The notes beneath the pieces are model-generated. The model worked only from the letters and a program-made list of their open reading frames with translations, searched no databases and was not told the origin of the DNA. Made by a program: the position numbers and the translations under genes. Positions 52,047 through 62,444 of a stretch of 64,000 nt of DNA are shown here, piece by piece. Source of the stretch: a bacterium (GTDB lineage: Bacteria > Margulisbacteria > Marinamargulisbacteria > JABIPA01); the NCBI GenBank assembly GCA_018698675.1, contig JABIPA010000073.1, positions 43,251 to 107,250 of the forward strand, given 5' to 3'. The stretch's first letter is position 1; the number at the start of each line of letters is the position of its first letter.

Positions 52047-52637
52047 TTAATTATGAGTATACGTTTCTGGGAATAAATGACGCTCTACTATTTCAATCAT
52101 GATATGTAGAATCATCATGTGAATTTCCTGGATTCTGTCAGACGTATCTCCCGGAACAATCCATTCTATATCAGCAACACCTTTTAATTTTCCGCCAGAT
52201 TTTCCTAAGAGTGCAATAGTTTTTAGCCCTTTTTTAGACGCAGCCTCGAAAGCGTTGATTACATTTTGAGAGTTTCCAGAGGTGGAAATTCCAAGAAAAA
52301 CGTCTTGGTTGGATCCAAAGGCTTCAACCCCACGAGAAAAAATGTAGTCAAATCCAAAGTCGTTCCCAACACAAGTGATATGAGAGGGGTCAGAAAGTGA
52401 TAGTGCTGGTAAAGGACGTCGGTTACCACGGAATCTTCCAGTGAATTCTTCGGCAAAATGCATTGCGTCACAAGAGCTACCTCCATTACCACATATTAAT
52501 GCTTTACCACCGTTACTAAAGGAGGTCGTAAGAAGGGTAGCTGCTTGTTCAACTTTTTTAAAATTGGCTGGGTCATTACAAAAAGTATCTAGTGATTTTT
52601 TTCCATTTTCAAAAGCTTCTGTTATTTTATCGATCAT
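52047..52637 (-). CDS. gmhA: Phosphoheptose isomerase GmhA
   Basis: 196 residues, typical length, with AAGGA before the ATG. A SIS-domain enzyme: ALICGNGGSSCDAMHFAEEFTGRF, SDPSHITCVGNDFGFDYIFSRGV, GISTSGNSQNVINAFEAA, and HMMILHIMIEIVERHLF with the C-terminal zinc-site histidines. It converts sedoheptulose-7-phosphate to D-glycero-D-manno-heptose-7-phosphate, the first step of ADP-heptose synthesis. It fits the two GT9 enzymes. The remaining heptose genes (hldE, gmhB) are not in the window. Confidence 0.95.
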   Translation of the reverse strand: MIDKITEAFENGKKSLDTFCNDPANFKKVEQAATLLTTSFSNGGKALICGNGGSSCDAMHFAEEFTGRFRGNRRPLPALSLSDPSHITCVGNDFGFDYIFSRGVEAFGSNQDVFLGISTSGNSQNVINAFEAASKKGLKTIALLGKSGGKLKGVADIEWIVPGDTSDRIQEIHMMILHIMIEIVERHLFPETYTHN

Positions 52638-52730
52638 AATTTTATCCTTTAGATTAATATGAGAGGTGTCTTTTTATGGCTATTTTTATGAAGGAGGTCC
52701 AGAAATAAAATAGTGAGTTGGAGCCGATTA

Positions 52731-52760
52731 AGGACGTCTATCAATGAAAATAGACGTCCT
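52731..52760 (-). terminator. Hairpin after the mdh-sdh operon
   Basis: 11-bp perfect inverted repeat (AGGACGTCTAT 52731-52741 with 52750-52760), 8-base loop. It lies 13 bases after the sdhB stop. There is little U-tract downstream, so it may act as a processing or weak terminator site. Confidence 0.6.
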
Positions 52761-52773
52761 CAGTACTTAAAAT

Positions 52774-53529
52774 TTAACTAAAAATTCCAGCTTTCATAAA
52801 GTCCTTATTCATAGCTGCAATGTTTGCAACACTGATTCCTTTAGGGCAAGCTGCTTCACACTCATATGCATTCGAGCAATTTCCAAATCCAGATTTATCC
52901 ATTGCTAGAACCATGTTTTTTACACGTGATTTTCGCTCTGCTTGGCCTTGAGGTAATTTTGCAAGGTGATTTACTTTCGCTGCAACAAATAACATAGCGG
53001 ATGCGTTGGGACATGCTGCAACACATGCTGAACACCCAATACATTGTGCAGAGTTAAAAGCATCATCTGCGTCAGGCTTCGGAATCAAAATCGAGTTCGC
53101 ATCTTGGCCAGAACCCGTTTTAGCAGAAATAAACCCACCACTTTTTATGATATTATCAAAAGCGGACCTATCAACGACTAAATCTTTAACTATAGGTAAT
53201 GACGTGCTTCTAAACGGTTCAAGAGTAATGGTTTCATTGTTCTTGAATTCTCTCATATGAAGTTGGCAAAGAGTCGTGTTTTTTAATGGTCCGTGAGGAC
53301 GCCCATTAACCATTGCACCACACGTCCCGCAAATACCTTCTCTACAATCATGGTCAAATTCGATTGGGTCTTGTCCTTTTTTTGTTAAATCTTCATTTAG
53401 GACATCAATCATCTCTAAAAAAGAAGAGTTAACATCTACGTCTTTAACTTCATATTCTTCAAACTTACCAGCAGATTTTGGTGATTTTTGTCGCCATACA
53501 TTTAGGGTTAAATTAATTTTATCGCTCAT
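52774..53529 (-). CDS. sdhB: Succinate dehydrogenase iron-sulfur subunit
   Basis: 251 residues. Plant-type [2Fe-2S] cysteines in CREGICGTCG and a later CQLHM; [4Fe-4S] in CIGCSACVAACP; [3Fe-4S] in CSNAYECEAACPKGI. It carries electrons from the flavin of SdhA to the membrane quinone. The layout matches the Bacteroidota/Chlamydia-type type-B enzyme. It overlaps sdhA by one base and closes the operon mdh-sdhCAB. Confidence 0.95.
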   Translation of the reverse strand: MSDKINLTLNVWRQKSPKSAGKFEEYEVKDVDVNSSFLEMIDVLNEDLTKKGQDPIEFDHDCREGICGTCGAMVNGRPHGPLKNTTLCQLHMREFKNNETITLEPFRSTSLPIVKDLVVDRSAFDNIIKSGGFISAKTGSGQDANSILIPKPDADDAFNSAQCIGCSACVAACPNASAMLFVAAKVNHLAKLPQGQAERKSRVKNMVLAMDKSGFGNCSNAYECEAACPKGISVANIAAMNKDFMKAGIFS

Positions 53530-55442
53530 TATTTATAACTCCTTTGTGCAAGATCAATTGCTGAGTATTCGAGTTTTTCTTTGTGAAGCTCTTGCGGTTT
53601 ATTTTCACCTTTATGCTCCCAGGCTCCGACGTAACAAAATTTGTCGTCTTGTCGAAGGGCTTCTCCTTCTTCGGTTTGGCTTTCTTCTCTAAAATGGCCG
53701 CCACAACTCTCTTCTCTATGAAGAGCGTCTCGAACCATCAACTCACCAAATTCTAAAAAGTCTGCAACTCGGCCCGCTTTTTCTAAACTTGAGTTAAGAT
53801 TATCGCTGTCACCAGGAACTTTTAAATTTTTCCAAAATTCTTCTCTTATTTTTGGAATTTTTTCTAAAGCTTCTTTTAGACCTTCTGCATTTCTAGACAT
53901 TCCACATTTGTCCCAAAGTAACATTCCCAGTTCTCTATGAAAATCATCAGCAGTTCGTTTTCCATTGATGCTCAACAAAGTATTAACTCTATTAATTACT
54001 TCTTGCTCTGCTTCTTTGAATTCAGATTGATCGGCGTTACAAGCTCCAGGCGTTTCATCGGCTAAAAAGTTTCCGATAGTATAAGGAATGACAAAGTATC
54101 CATCTGCTAATCCTTGCATAAGCGCACTAGCTCCTAGTCTATTTGCACCATGGTCAGAAAAGTTTGCTTCACCAAGTACGAATAGTCCAGGTATGTTGCT
54201 TTCCAAATTATAATCGACCCAAAGACCACCCATAGTGTAATGAATCGCTGGGTAAATACTCATTGGAGACGTGTATGGATCACTTCCTGTAATTCGTTCA
54301 TACATTTCGAATAAGTTTCCGTATCGAGCACGAATCGTATTTTCTCCAAGTCTTTCAATTGCGGCTGCGAAGTCTAGGTAAACGGCTAATCCAGTTGGAC
54401 CAACTCCTTTTCCTTCATCACATGCGTACTTTGCATTTCTTGAAGCCAAATCACGTGGAACTAAATTTCCAAAGCTTGGGTATTTTCGTTCTAGATAATA
54501 ATCTCGTTCATTTTCTGGAATATCTTTAGGATCTCGTGTATCACCCTTTTTTTTCGGAACCCAAACTCTACCATCATTTCGTAAACTTTCACTCATTAAG
54601 GTAAGTTTAGATTGGTGGTCTCCGTGAACTGGAATACATGTTGGATGAATCTGTGTGTAACAAGGGTTTGCAAAGTAAGCTCCTTTTTTGTGAGCTCTCC
54701 ACGCTGCCGTAACATTACATGCCATTGCATTTGTTGAAAGATAAAAAGCATTTCCGTATCCACCGGTAGCAAGTATTACTGCATCGGCAGAATGACGTTC
54801 TATTTTACCTGTACGAAGATTTCGAACAATAATTCCTTTAGCTTTACCGTCAACAATAACAAGTTCCATCATTTCTCGACTTGTGAATAATGTAACGCCA
54901 CCTTTGTTTACTTCTTTCATCATTGCTTGATAAGCACCAATTAGAAGTTGTTGTCCAGTTTGCCCTTTAGCATAAAACGTACGGGAAACCTGAGCTCCTC
55001 CAAACGATCTATTGTCTAATAGACCTCCGTAGTCTCTTGCAAAAGGTACCCCTTGAGCAACGCATTGGTCGATAATGTTTACACTAATTTCTGATAATCG
55101 ATGAACGTTCGCTTCTCTTGAACGAAAGTCACCACCTTTTACAGTGTCATAAAATAAACGATGAACACTGTCTCCATCATTACAATAGTTTTTGGCGGCA
55201 TTAATACCACCTTGAGCGGCGATACTATGAGCACGTCTAGGACTTTCATGAAAACAAAAAGCGTTTACATTGTAACCAAGCTCAGAAAGAGATGCAGCAG
55301 CAGAACTTCCAGCAAGCCCAGTCCCAACTACAATAACCGTATACTTACGTTTATTTGCTGGGTTAACCAATTTCATATTAAATTTATGGTTTGTCCATTT
55401 TTCGCTAATGGCCCCTTCTGGAATATTTGATTTTAAATCCAT
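53529..55442 (-). CDS. sdhA: Succinate dehydrogenase flavoprotein subunit
   Basis: 637 residues. FAD site [17 protein letters not shown]; covalent-FAD histidine in [23 protein letters not shown] and SESLRNDGR in the substrate site; [14 protein letters not shown] near the second FAD site. It oxidises succinate to fumarate in the TCA cycle, though fumarate reduction is possible in the type-B family. It lies 9 bases after the cytochrome b gene and overlaps sdhB by one base. Confidence 0.96.
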   Translation of the reverse strand: MDLKSNIPEGAISEKWTNHKFNMKLVNPANKRKYTVIVVGTGLAGSSAAASLSELGYNVNAFCFHESPRRAHSIAAQGGINAAKNYCNDGDSVHRLFYDTVKGGDFRSREANVHRLSEISVNIIDQCVAQGVPFARDYGGLLDNRSFGGAQVSRTFYAKGQTGQQLLIGAYQAMMKEVNKGGVTLFTSREMMELVIVDGKAKGIIVRNLRTGKIERHSADAVILATGGYGNAFYLSTNAMACNVTAAWRAHKKGAYFANPCYTQIHPTCIPVHGDHQSKLTLMSESLRNDGRVWVPKKKGDTRDPKDIPENERDYYLERKYPSFGNLVPRDLASRNAKYACDEGKGVGPTGLAVYLDFAAAIERLGENTIRARYGNLFEMYERITGSDPYTSPMSIYPAIHYTMGGLWVDYNLESNIPGLFVLGEANFSDHGANRLGASALMQGLADGYFVIPYTIGNFLADETPGACNADQSEFKEAEQEVINRVNTLLSINGKRTADDFHRELGMLLWDKCGMSRNAEGLKEALEKIPKIREEFWKNLKVPGDSDNLNSSLEKAGRVADFLEFGELMVRDALHREESCGGHFREESQTEEGEALRQDDKFCYVGAWEHKGENKPQELHKEKLEYSAIDLAQRSYK

Positions 55443-55451
55443 AATTTCCTC

Positions 55452-56123
55452 CTACGCCGTCGGCGCATATCCTAGATAAATTAGTATTGCAATTGTGCTA
55501 AAACCAATCATTAAACCGGTAGCTAATCCTACACTTGTTTTTTTAATGACGTGGTTATATTTTTCACTGTATATTCCGAATGTTTGAAATACACTTTGAA
55601 TAGCGTGGGATAAGTGACAACCTAAAGCAGCTAGTCCAAAACAGTATCCTACGACTCTAAAAATATTTTGAAAGTAATTATAAACAAGTCCATATAAACC
55701 TAAATCGTTTCCCATAACTATGCTGGCAGGACCATGATGGTTAGTGAATCGAAAGTCTATAAGATGTGCAATTAAGAACAATAGAAGAGCTGTTCCTGAA
55801 ATTGGCATAATCTTAACCAAAATCTTTGTTGCACCTTCTTCTTTGTATCCTTTTTTACGTGCACGTTTATTTTCAACAACAATTTTAAATGTTGTAAATA
55901 AATGAAGAACAAAAACTCCAAGAAGGCCAATCTCTATAATATAAAGAAAAGGCTTCGTAGATTGAAGCGTGTCCACCCAAGCGTTAAATACTTCAGGACC
56001 TTTGAACAAAAGGATATTTTCAAGTAGATGAATGACAACAAATGCGCTTAACATAAGCCCCGTCACAGCTGCTATTTGTTTCTTTCCGATTGATGAGGCA
56101 AAATATTGTTTAATAGGTAACAT
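55452..56123 (-). CDS. sdhC: Succinate dehydrogenase cytochrome b subunit, type B
   Basis: 223 residues with AAGGA before the ATG. Five membrane segments with a single-subunit, di-heme layout: histidines in AFVVIHLLENI, FVLHLFTTFKIV, LIAHLIDFRF and ALGCHLSHAIQS are the probable heme ligands. This is the Bacteroidota/epsilon-proteobacteria type-B membrane anchor, without a separate SdhD. It anchors SdhAB and passes electrons to quinone (usually menaquinone in this class). 12 bases after mdh. Confidence 0.9.
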   Translation of the reverse strand: MLPIKQYFASSIGKKQIAAVTGLMLSAFVVIHLLENILLFKGPEVFNAWVDTLQSTKPFLYIIEIGLLGVFVLHLFTTFKIVVENKRARKKGYKEEGATKILVKIMPISGTALLLFLIAHLIDFRFTNHHGPASIVMGNDLGLYGLVYNYFQNIFRVVGYCFGLAALGCHLSHAIQSVFQTFGIYSEKYNHVIKKTSVGLATGLMIGFSTIAILIYLGYAPTA

Positions 56124-56135
56124 TTAAATTTCCTT

Positions 56136-57137
<1,002 letters not shown>

Positions 57138-57222
57138 TTAACAAGAAGGTATTATAGCGAGGAATTATCATATGCATAACCCCTTTAGCTAAAGCAGTAT
57201 TGTACGACTATGGGGATCAGAA

Positions 57223-57552
57223 TTACATGACTTTAATAGAGGGGTCTATTACTCTCGCCCATTCGATCATGCCTCCAACCATATTCTTTACGCTTTTGAA
57301 GTTCTGAGAGAGTAGAAATTTTGTGGCGGCACCACTTCTTCCACCAACTCTGCATATGGCGATATAGTTGGCATTTGGATCTAAAGACGATACATTTTCT
57401 TCGAGTTTGCTTAGAGGGAAAAAGATAGCGTTCGCAATATGGCCTAATTGAAACTCTTTCTCTTCACGAACATCAAGTAACACGGTGTTTGAATTTGATT
57501 CAGAACTAAGTTGAGAAACGTCTGTACATGTGATTTCAGGAATGCTTGGCAT
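57223..57552 (-). CDS. Rhodanese-like sulfurtransferase
   Basis: 109 residues from ATG 57552, preceded by AGGGG 7 bases upstream; a longer start at 57666 has no site. Single rhodanese domain: VLLDVREEKEFQLGHIANAIFFPLS and active-site Cys loop CRVGGRSGAAT. It forms a cysteine persulfide and passes sulfur to an acceptor. Rhodaneses often supply TusA-like partners, and a TusA-like domain lies 4 kb away fused to the siroheme reductase. Confidence 0.93.
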   Translation of the reverse strand: MPSIPEITCTDVSQLSSESNSNTVLLDVREEKEFQLGHIANAIFFPLSKLEENVSSLDPNANYIAICRVGGRSGAATKFLLSQNFKSVKNMVGGMIEWARVIDPSIKVM

Positions 57553-57647
57553 ATGTTGCCCCTTTATATGTTTAGTATTTGTTAAGTTAAAGATAAATGA
57601 TTGCGTCATTAATTTAATTTTTTGAAAATTCATAACAACCTTTATAG

Positions 57648-57677
57648 TAGACAATAATCTTCTCAATTGTCTATCAT
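57648..57677 (+). promoter_or_regulatory. Promoter giving a leaderless epimerase mRNA
   Basis: TAGACA (57648-57653), 18-base spacer, TATCAT (57672-57677). The ATG at 57684 begins 7 bases after the -10. No ribosome site. Confidence 0.55.
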
Positions 57678-57683
57678 GGCCGC

Positions 57684-58670
57684 ATGATTTTTTTAGTAAC
57701 GGGTGCAGCTGGGTTTATAGGGTCTAATTTTGTAGAGCATTTGTTAACTGATGACCGTAACGAAATTTTTGCAATTGATAGTTTCGACGAATTTTACTCT
57801 TCTGACATTAAAAGAAAAAATTGTCGTTTGTTTCAAAATCACCCGAGAGTTCATATTGAGGAATTGGATATAAATGACACTGAGAAATTTCAATTCTCGG
57901 TTTTACGGTTTTTAGAGTCCAGAAATGAAGATAACAAAAAAGAAATTCATGTGATTCATTTTGCGGCGAGGCCTGGTGTATCACAGTCTTTTAAAACACC
58001 AGATCTAACAAATATAAGTAATGTGTTAGGCACTAAGTCCGTGTTGCAAATCTCGAGAATAATAGGGGCGACCAGTTTTGTATTTTCCTCGTCGTCGTCA
58101 GTTTATGGAAAATTGGATTGTATTCCCTTTCACGAAGAACTGAATTTAGGTGTGACCATGTCTCCTTACGCTGAGTCCAAAATTGAAGGTGAGAATCTTT
58201 GTCGAGCGTTTGCTCTGAAAAATAAAAACTGTTCTGTGAGAGCGTTACGGTTTTTCACGGTTTATGGAGGTCGGCAACGTCCAGATATGGCAATTACAAA
58301 GTTTGCGATAGCGGCCAATGCCAATAAGAAAATTGTGCTACATAATAATGGTAATAACTATAGAGACTTTACCCATGTTAAAGATGTGCTAAAAGGGATC
58401 CAACTTATAATCGATAATGCTAGTCCAGGATTTGATATCTTTAATATTGGTTCTGGAAAATCTATAGAAATAGAAAAATTAGCATCTATAATAACAACTT
58501 GCCTCGAAAGCAAATCAATAATATCAAAAGGAATTGCTATTGAGGGAGATATGGTTAGAACCCAGGCTGATATATCTAAAATTGAAAAATTAGGATATAC
58601 CCCTGGAATTTTAATAGAAGACGGTGTAAAAACTTTTTTAGATGAAGATGTTATTCCTATAAAGGAATGA
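57684..58670 (+). CDS. NAD-dependent nucleotide-sugar epimerase/dehydratase (SDR, UDP-glucuronate epimerase-like)
   Basis: 328 residues. Extended SDR: NAD motif GAAGFIG (7-13), IHFAARPGVSQS, catalytic pair Y162/K166 (YAESK), YGGRQRPDMAI and FNIGSGKSIEI. The GVSQSF and GGRQRPDM patterns are typical of UDP-glucuronate/galacturonate 4-epimerases. It converts a UDP-uronic acid or hexose for surface polysaccharide. Followed 22 bases later by the WbpD-like gene, so the two likely make one modified sugar. Confidence 0.9.
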   Translation: MIFLVTGAAGFIGSNFVEHLLTDDRNEIFAIDSFDEFYSSDIKRKNCRLFQNHPRVHIEELDINDTEKFQFSVLRFLESRNEDNKKEIHVIHFAARPGVSQSFKTPDLTNISNVLGTKSVLQISRIIGATSFVFSSSSSVYGKLDCIPFHEELNLGVTMSPYAESKIEGENLCRAFALKNKNCSVRALRFFTVYGGRQRPDMAITKFAIAANANKKIVLHNNGNNYRDFTHVKDVLKGIQLIIDNASPGFDIFNIGSGKSIEIEKLASIITTCLESKSIISKGIAIEGDMVRTQADISKIEKLGYTPGILIEDGVKTFLDEDVIPIKE

Positions 58671-58692
58671 GTAATAGAAGTGGAGAGTCAGA

Positions 58693-59256
58693 ATGAATGT
58701 TATTGAAAAGGGTGCTTGTGTTGGAAAGGGAACAAGAATATCGTACTTTTCTCATGTTGTAGCAAGCGCTGTAATCGGGATCGATTGTGTGTTAGGACAA
58801 AATGTTTTTGTTGGGAATTATGTAAAAATCGGAAATAAATGCAAAATACAAAATAACGTGTCCTTATTTGAAGGAGTCGAGTTAGAGGATTATGTGTTTT
58901 GTGGGCCTTCTATGGTATTTACAAATGTAATTAATCCGCGATGTAAGTTTCCTCAGAATGAATCGCAGTTTTATAAAAAAACATTGATCAAAGAAGGAGC
59001 TTCTATTGGGGCTAACGCCACAATAGTTTGTGGGAATACCTTAGGTAGGCATTGTTTTATTGGGTCGGGTGCCGTTGTAACCAAAAATGTTCCGGATTAC
59101 GCCATTATAATCGGAGTTCCTGGTCGCCAGTCAGGGTGGATGTCAGAAGGCGGAAAAACGCTTAACTTTGACGAGAATAATGAGGCGTATTGTGATAAAA
59201 GCAAAACGACGTATCGACTTATAGATAATGTCGTTACTCGTATTTCTGAATCTTAG
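58693..59256 (+). CDS. wbpD: WbpD/WlbB-like sugar N-acetyltransferase
   Basis: 187 residues. Left-handed beta-helix hexapeptide repeats (VIGIDCVLGQNVFVGNYVKIG), and the WbpD-specific stretch VFCGPSMVFTNVINPR and GASIGANATIVCG, GSGAVVTKNVPDYAIIIGVPGRQSGWMS. The family acetylates UDP-3-amino-GlcNAc-uronate in making di-acetylated mannuronate of O-antigen. A DegT enzyme in the window could be the preceding step. Confidence 0.9.
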   Translation: MNVIEKGACVGKGTRISYFSHVVASAVIGIDCVLGQNVFVGNYVKIGNKCKIQNNVSLFEGVELEDYVFCGPSMVFTNVINPRCKFPQNESQFYKKTLIKEGASIGANATIVCGNTLGRHCFIGSGAVVTKNVPDYAIIIGVPGRQSGWMSEGGKTLNFDENNEAYCDKSKTTYRLIDNVVTRISES

Positions 59257-59529
59257 CCCTTTTTGTTTTGCATAATATGATAGAAAAAAATACGCCGAAT
59301 AATATCTAGGCTTATTCTTGTAAAGTCGATTCTTATTGTCAGATGCAGTCTTATTGAAATTAATTCTGTTAAACGGTGGATTGCTACAAATTACGCAAGA
59401 TGAAATTGTTTCTCAAACGTCGCTATTCCGAGAATGGCCTCTAGTTAAATACGACGCGTTATAATGCCTTTTTATATATATTTATATCTGTTTAATCTTG
59501 ACTAATTCACTTGAGATAATCATGTATTC

Positions 59530-59558
59530 TTGTTTTATACCAATTATTCTGATACTAT
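59530..59558 (+). promoter_or_regulatory. Sigma70 promoter for the sulfite/nitrite reductase
   Basis: TTGTTT (59530-59535), 17-base spacer, TACTAT (59553-59558) with an extended TGA before it. The ATG at 59595 has an AGGTGG site. The rest of the 59257-59594 gap shows only one weak 40-codon frame (about 59334-59463) and no RNA fold. Confidence 0.6.
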
Positions 59559-59594
59559 TTTCAAAAAAATAGAGAAGATTATAGGTGGTATATC

Positions 59595-61946
59595 ATGTTA
59601 CGCTTTTATGAAATTGCAGATACGATTGACCAAGAAGTCAATCAGTTTGAAGAAGATATTAAGGATTTTGTAGCCGGGACAATTAATCCCATTAAATTTA
59701 AAGCAATCCGTGTTGCTCATGGAGTTTATGAACAACGGCAAGAGCATACGTATATGATACGAATTAGATGTGCTGCCGGGGGAATTACACCAGATCAGCT
59801 AAGAAAATGTTCTGAGCTTGGAGAGCAATATGGAAGTGGAGAAGTTCATTTCACGACACGTAGAGAAGTTCAACTTCATAATGTTTTAATTCAAGATATA
59901 GCAACTGTTATTCGAGAGTTGCTAACCGTGGATTTAAGTACCCGAGGTGGTGGTGGGAACACGATTAGAAATATTTTAACGTCTCCTAATTCAGGAGTAG
60001 ATAAGGAAGATATATTTGACGTCGACCCTTATGCAATTGAATTGACATCTCGAATGGTTAAAGAGCCTGATTCGTGGAATTTACCAAGAAAATTTAAAAT
60101 CGCATTTTCAAACAATTCAAAAGACACAGCCTATACGCAAGCAACTTGTTTGGGATTTGTTGCTACTAAAAAAGATGGTCAAAATGGATTCGAAGTATAT
60201 TGCGCTGGTGGAATGGGTGCTAAACCAATGGTTGGACATCTATTGATGGACTTCGTCCCTGCAGAAAAAGCATACCAAGTAACTAAAGCGTTAAAGGTTA
60301 TGTTTGATAAACATGGCAATAGACGAAGTAAATTTTCAAATAGACTAAAGTTTTTATGGAAAAAACTACAACGCGAAGAATTTGTGAGTTTGTTTCTGGA
60401 AGAATACAATAAAATTTCTTCAGATAAATCATTGGATTTAAAAATTGTTGACTTAGATAATACTCCAAAGATAGATGCTTCAGTAAAAGTAGAGACTCCA
60501 AAAGACGATAAATTTGATATTTGGAAAGATAGATATTGTTTAGCTCAAAAACAAGACGGTTTGTACTGCATTAAAATTCCATTACAACTCGGTGATTTAG
60601 TTACAAATGACGGGCTTTCTTTAACAAAGTTAGTTGAGTTGTTTGGAGAAAATACGATTCGTTGTGATAGAGCTCAAAATATTCGGTTAAGGAATATCCC
60701 TGAAGCTTATTTGGGGAATATATATAATTGTGTGAGCTCGTTTGAGAGATCTCTTGTTGAACATGCTTCTTTTATAGGGAATATGATTAATTGCACCGGA
60801 GCTCAAACATGTAAATTAGGTATTTGTTTGCCAAGAGGATTATCTGTGGCAATTCGTGACAAATTGGTTTCGTCTAACTTGGATTTAGATAGATTGGCTG
60901 ATTTTCGTCTGAATATGTCAGGATGCCCAAACACATGCGGATTACATCATATTGCGGATTTAGGATTCTTTGGTAAGGTAGCTAGAAAAGAAGGTCAGAT
61001 GTATCCAGCTTACTACGTTCTAGCGGGAGCACGTGTAGCAGCTGGCGAAACAAAATATGCTGAAAAATTAAATGAAATTGCTTCCCATCATATACCAAAT
61101 TTTGTTCATGATTTCTTGCAAGCATATTTGATTAACGCTGACGAATATGAAAATTATCAAGAATATTTAGAAGACGAAGGTAAAGACGTTATTAAATCTT
61201 TATGTGAAAAATACAGCAATGTTCCTTTATTTCGTGATGATGAGTCTTTTTACATCGACTTTGGAGCGACTAGAAAACTGTCGTTGGACGAAATGGGAGC
61301 TGCTGAATGTTCTGCAGGAATGTTTGACATGATTGATGTAGATAGAAAAGTTATTCGAAGAGCGCTTAAGGAAATTGATGCAGGCGCAGAGACTGCTGAA
61401 GAAAGCTTGTACAGTATTGCGTTTTCCTCAACTAGGATGCTTCTCGTAACGAGAGGTCTTGATGTAAAGAGAGACGAACAAGCGTTTCAGTCGTTTGATA
61501 AGCATTTTGTAGAAACAGATCTTATCTCAAAAGAGTTTAGGTCTGTCGTTCAATTAGGCGAATTGGTAGCTAAAGGTGATTTAGATAAATCTGTTTTAAT
61601 CGGTAAGAAGTCTGAAATTATTGGGCTTTCTTCCGCAGTTAACGAACTTTATACGAGTATGGACGATAGTTTGAGATTTAAAAAAGAAGCCGTTGTACCG
61701 GAAGCTAAAAAGACAGACGCTAATCTTATAGAAAAGGATTTTAGAGGAGTCGCTTGTCCGATGAATTTTGTGAAGACAAAGTTAGTGTTGGAGATGATTG
61801 AATCCGGTCAGAACTTACAGATTCTTTTAGACGATGGGGAACCAATTGAGAATGTTCCTAATTCTATAAAGCTTGAAGGTCATAAAATTTTAGAACAAAC
61901 AAAAAAACCAGACGGTCACTGGCAAGTATTAATTCAAAAGAAATAA
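59595..61946 (+). CDS. Siroheme sulfite/nitrite reductase fused to a TusA-like sulfur-carrier domain
   Basis: 783 residues. The reductase core (about 1-570) has two ferredoxin-like halves and the siroheme-[4Fe-4S] motif C400-x5-C406 ... C444-x3-C448 (CTGAQTC; SGCPNTCG). It reduces sulfite to sulfide or nitrite to ammonia by six electrons. A helical linker (about 575-690) follows, then a TusA/SirA-like domain (about 713-783) with FRGVACPMNFV, C721 being the sulfur-binding residue. TusA carries sulfur as a persulfide, so the fusion may tie sulfide production to sulfur transfer, which favours sulfite over nitrite. Downstream is a small gene of unknown role. Confidence 0.9.
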   Translation: MLRFYEIADTIDQEVNQFEEDIKDFVAGTINPIKFKAIRVAHGVYEQRQEHTYMIRIRCAAGGITPDQLRKCSELGEQYGSGEVHFTTRREVQLHNVLIQDIATVIRELLTVDLSTRGGGGNTIRNILTSPNSGVDKEDIFDVDPYAIELTSRMVKEPDSWNLPRKFKIAFSNNSKDTAYTQATCLGFVATKKDGQNGFEVYCAGGMGAKPMVGHLLMDFVPAEKAYQVTKALKVMFDKHGNRRSKFSNRLKFLWKKLQREEFVSLFLEEYNKISSDKSLDLKIVDLDNTPKIDASVKVETPKDDKFDIWKDRYCLAQKQDGLYCIKIPLQLGDLVTNDGLSLTKLVELFGENTIRCDRAQNIRLRNIPEAYLGNIYNCVSSFERSLVEHASFIGNMINCTGAQTCKLGICLPRGLSVAIRDKLVSSNLDLDRLADFRLNMSGCPNTCGLHHIADLGFFGKVARKEGQMYPAYYVLAGARVAAGETKYAEKLNEIASHHIPNFVHDFLQAYLINADEYENYQEYLEDEGKDVIKSLCEKYSNVPLFRDDESFYIDFGATRKLSLDEMGAAECSAGMFDMIDVDRKVIRRALKEIDAGAETAEESLYSIAFSSTRMLLVTRGLDVKRDEQAFQSFDKHFVETDLISKEFRSVVQLGELVAKGDLDKSVLIGKKSEIIGLSSAVNELYTSMDDSLRFKKEAVVPEAKKTDANLIEKDFRGVACPMNFVKTKLVLEMIESGQNLQILLDDGEPIENVPNSIKLEGHKILEQTKKPDGHWQVLIQKK

Positions 61947-61958
61947 AAAGGAATCGAT

Positions 61959-62333
61959 ATGGAAACGATAAATCAATATCAAGCTGATATTAAGAATGGA
62001 AAATTGGTAAATGAAAAAGGCTCTTTTTTTAGAGCAGCTCCTTTTGAAGTTCGTTCGGAAGAAGCCGTATACACAATAGAATACATTAAAGACCACGAAA
62101 AAGAAGTTGTTTATAGTGTAAAAGAAGATGGTCAACGAATTGGTGAGTATGAGCATCCATTTTTTGTTCCTAATGAAGGACCTGAAAAAGTGATTGCTCA
62201 ATTTTCAAAAAGTTCGTCATTATTTCACGCATTTGTTGTGTTAAATATAACTAAACACAAGGATTATCGTCGATATTTTGAATCTAATTCGGATGGCTTG
62301 AAATACACGATTACTCAAAAAAAGTTTCTTTAA
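61959..62333 (+). CDS. Unknown small protein linked to the siroheme reductase
   Basis: 124 residues, 12 bases after the reductase. No family recognised. Alternating strand-like stretches (KGSFFRAAPFEVRSEEAVYTIEY, KEVVYSVKEDGQRIGEYEHPFF, SKSSSLFHAFVVLNIT) suggest a small beta protein without signal peptide or membrane segment. Position suggests a partner for sulfur assimilation, though it lacks cysteines and so cannot carry sulfur itself. A terminator hairpin follows. Confidence 0.7.
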   Translation: METINQYQADIKNGKLVNEKGSFFRAAPFEVRSEEAVYTIEYIKDHEKEVVYSVKEDGQRIGEYEHPFFVPNEGPEKVIAQFSKSSSLFHAFVVLNITKHKDYRRYFESNSDGLKYTITQKKFL

Positions 62334-62377
62334 AGGTATAGTCTGTACTAACAGGCTAAAATAGTTGCGTTAAATAT

Positions 62378-62406
62378 AAATACCCCGTCATTTTGGCGGG
62401 GTATTT
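62378..62406 (+). terminator. Intrinsic terminator after the siroheme reductase operon
   Basis: AAATACCCCG (62378-62387) pairs with CGGGGTATTT (62397-62406), 9-base loop, followed by a T-rich run TTGTTGTTT. It is a clear rho-independent terminator whose tail contains the -35 box of the aconitase promoter. Confidence 0.85.
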
Positions 62407-62408
62407 TG

Positions 62409-62437
62409 TTGTTTCTCACAAAATTTTTAGATATAAT
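62409..62437 (+). promoter_or_regulatory. Sigma70 promoter giving a leaderless aconitase mRNA
   Basis: TTGTTT (62409-62414), 17-base spacer, perfect TATAAT (62432-62437). The ATG at 62445 is 8 bases after the -10. The -35 is embedded in the upstream terminator tail. GAGG lies before the ATG but between the -10 and the predicted start, so it would mostly not be transcribed. Confidence 0.7.
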
Positions 62438-62444
62438 CTGAGGT

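Noticed and set aside
59334..59463. Weak 40-codon frame upstream of the siroheme reductase
   Set aside because: Start would be TTG without a ribosome site, no family, and the length is within chance for a 338-base gap; listed only as a remark in the promoter entry.
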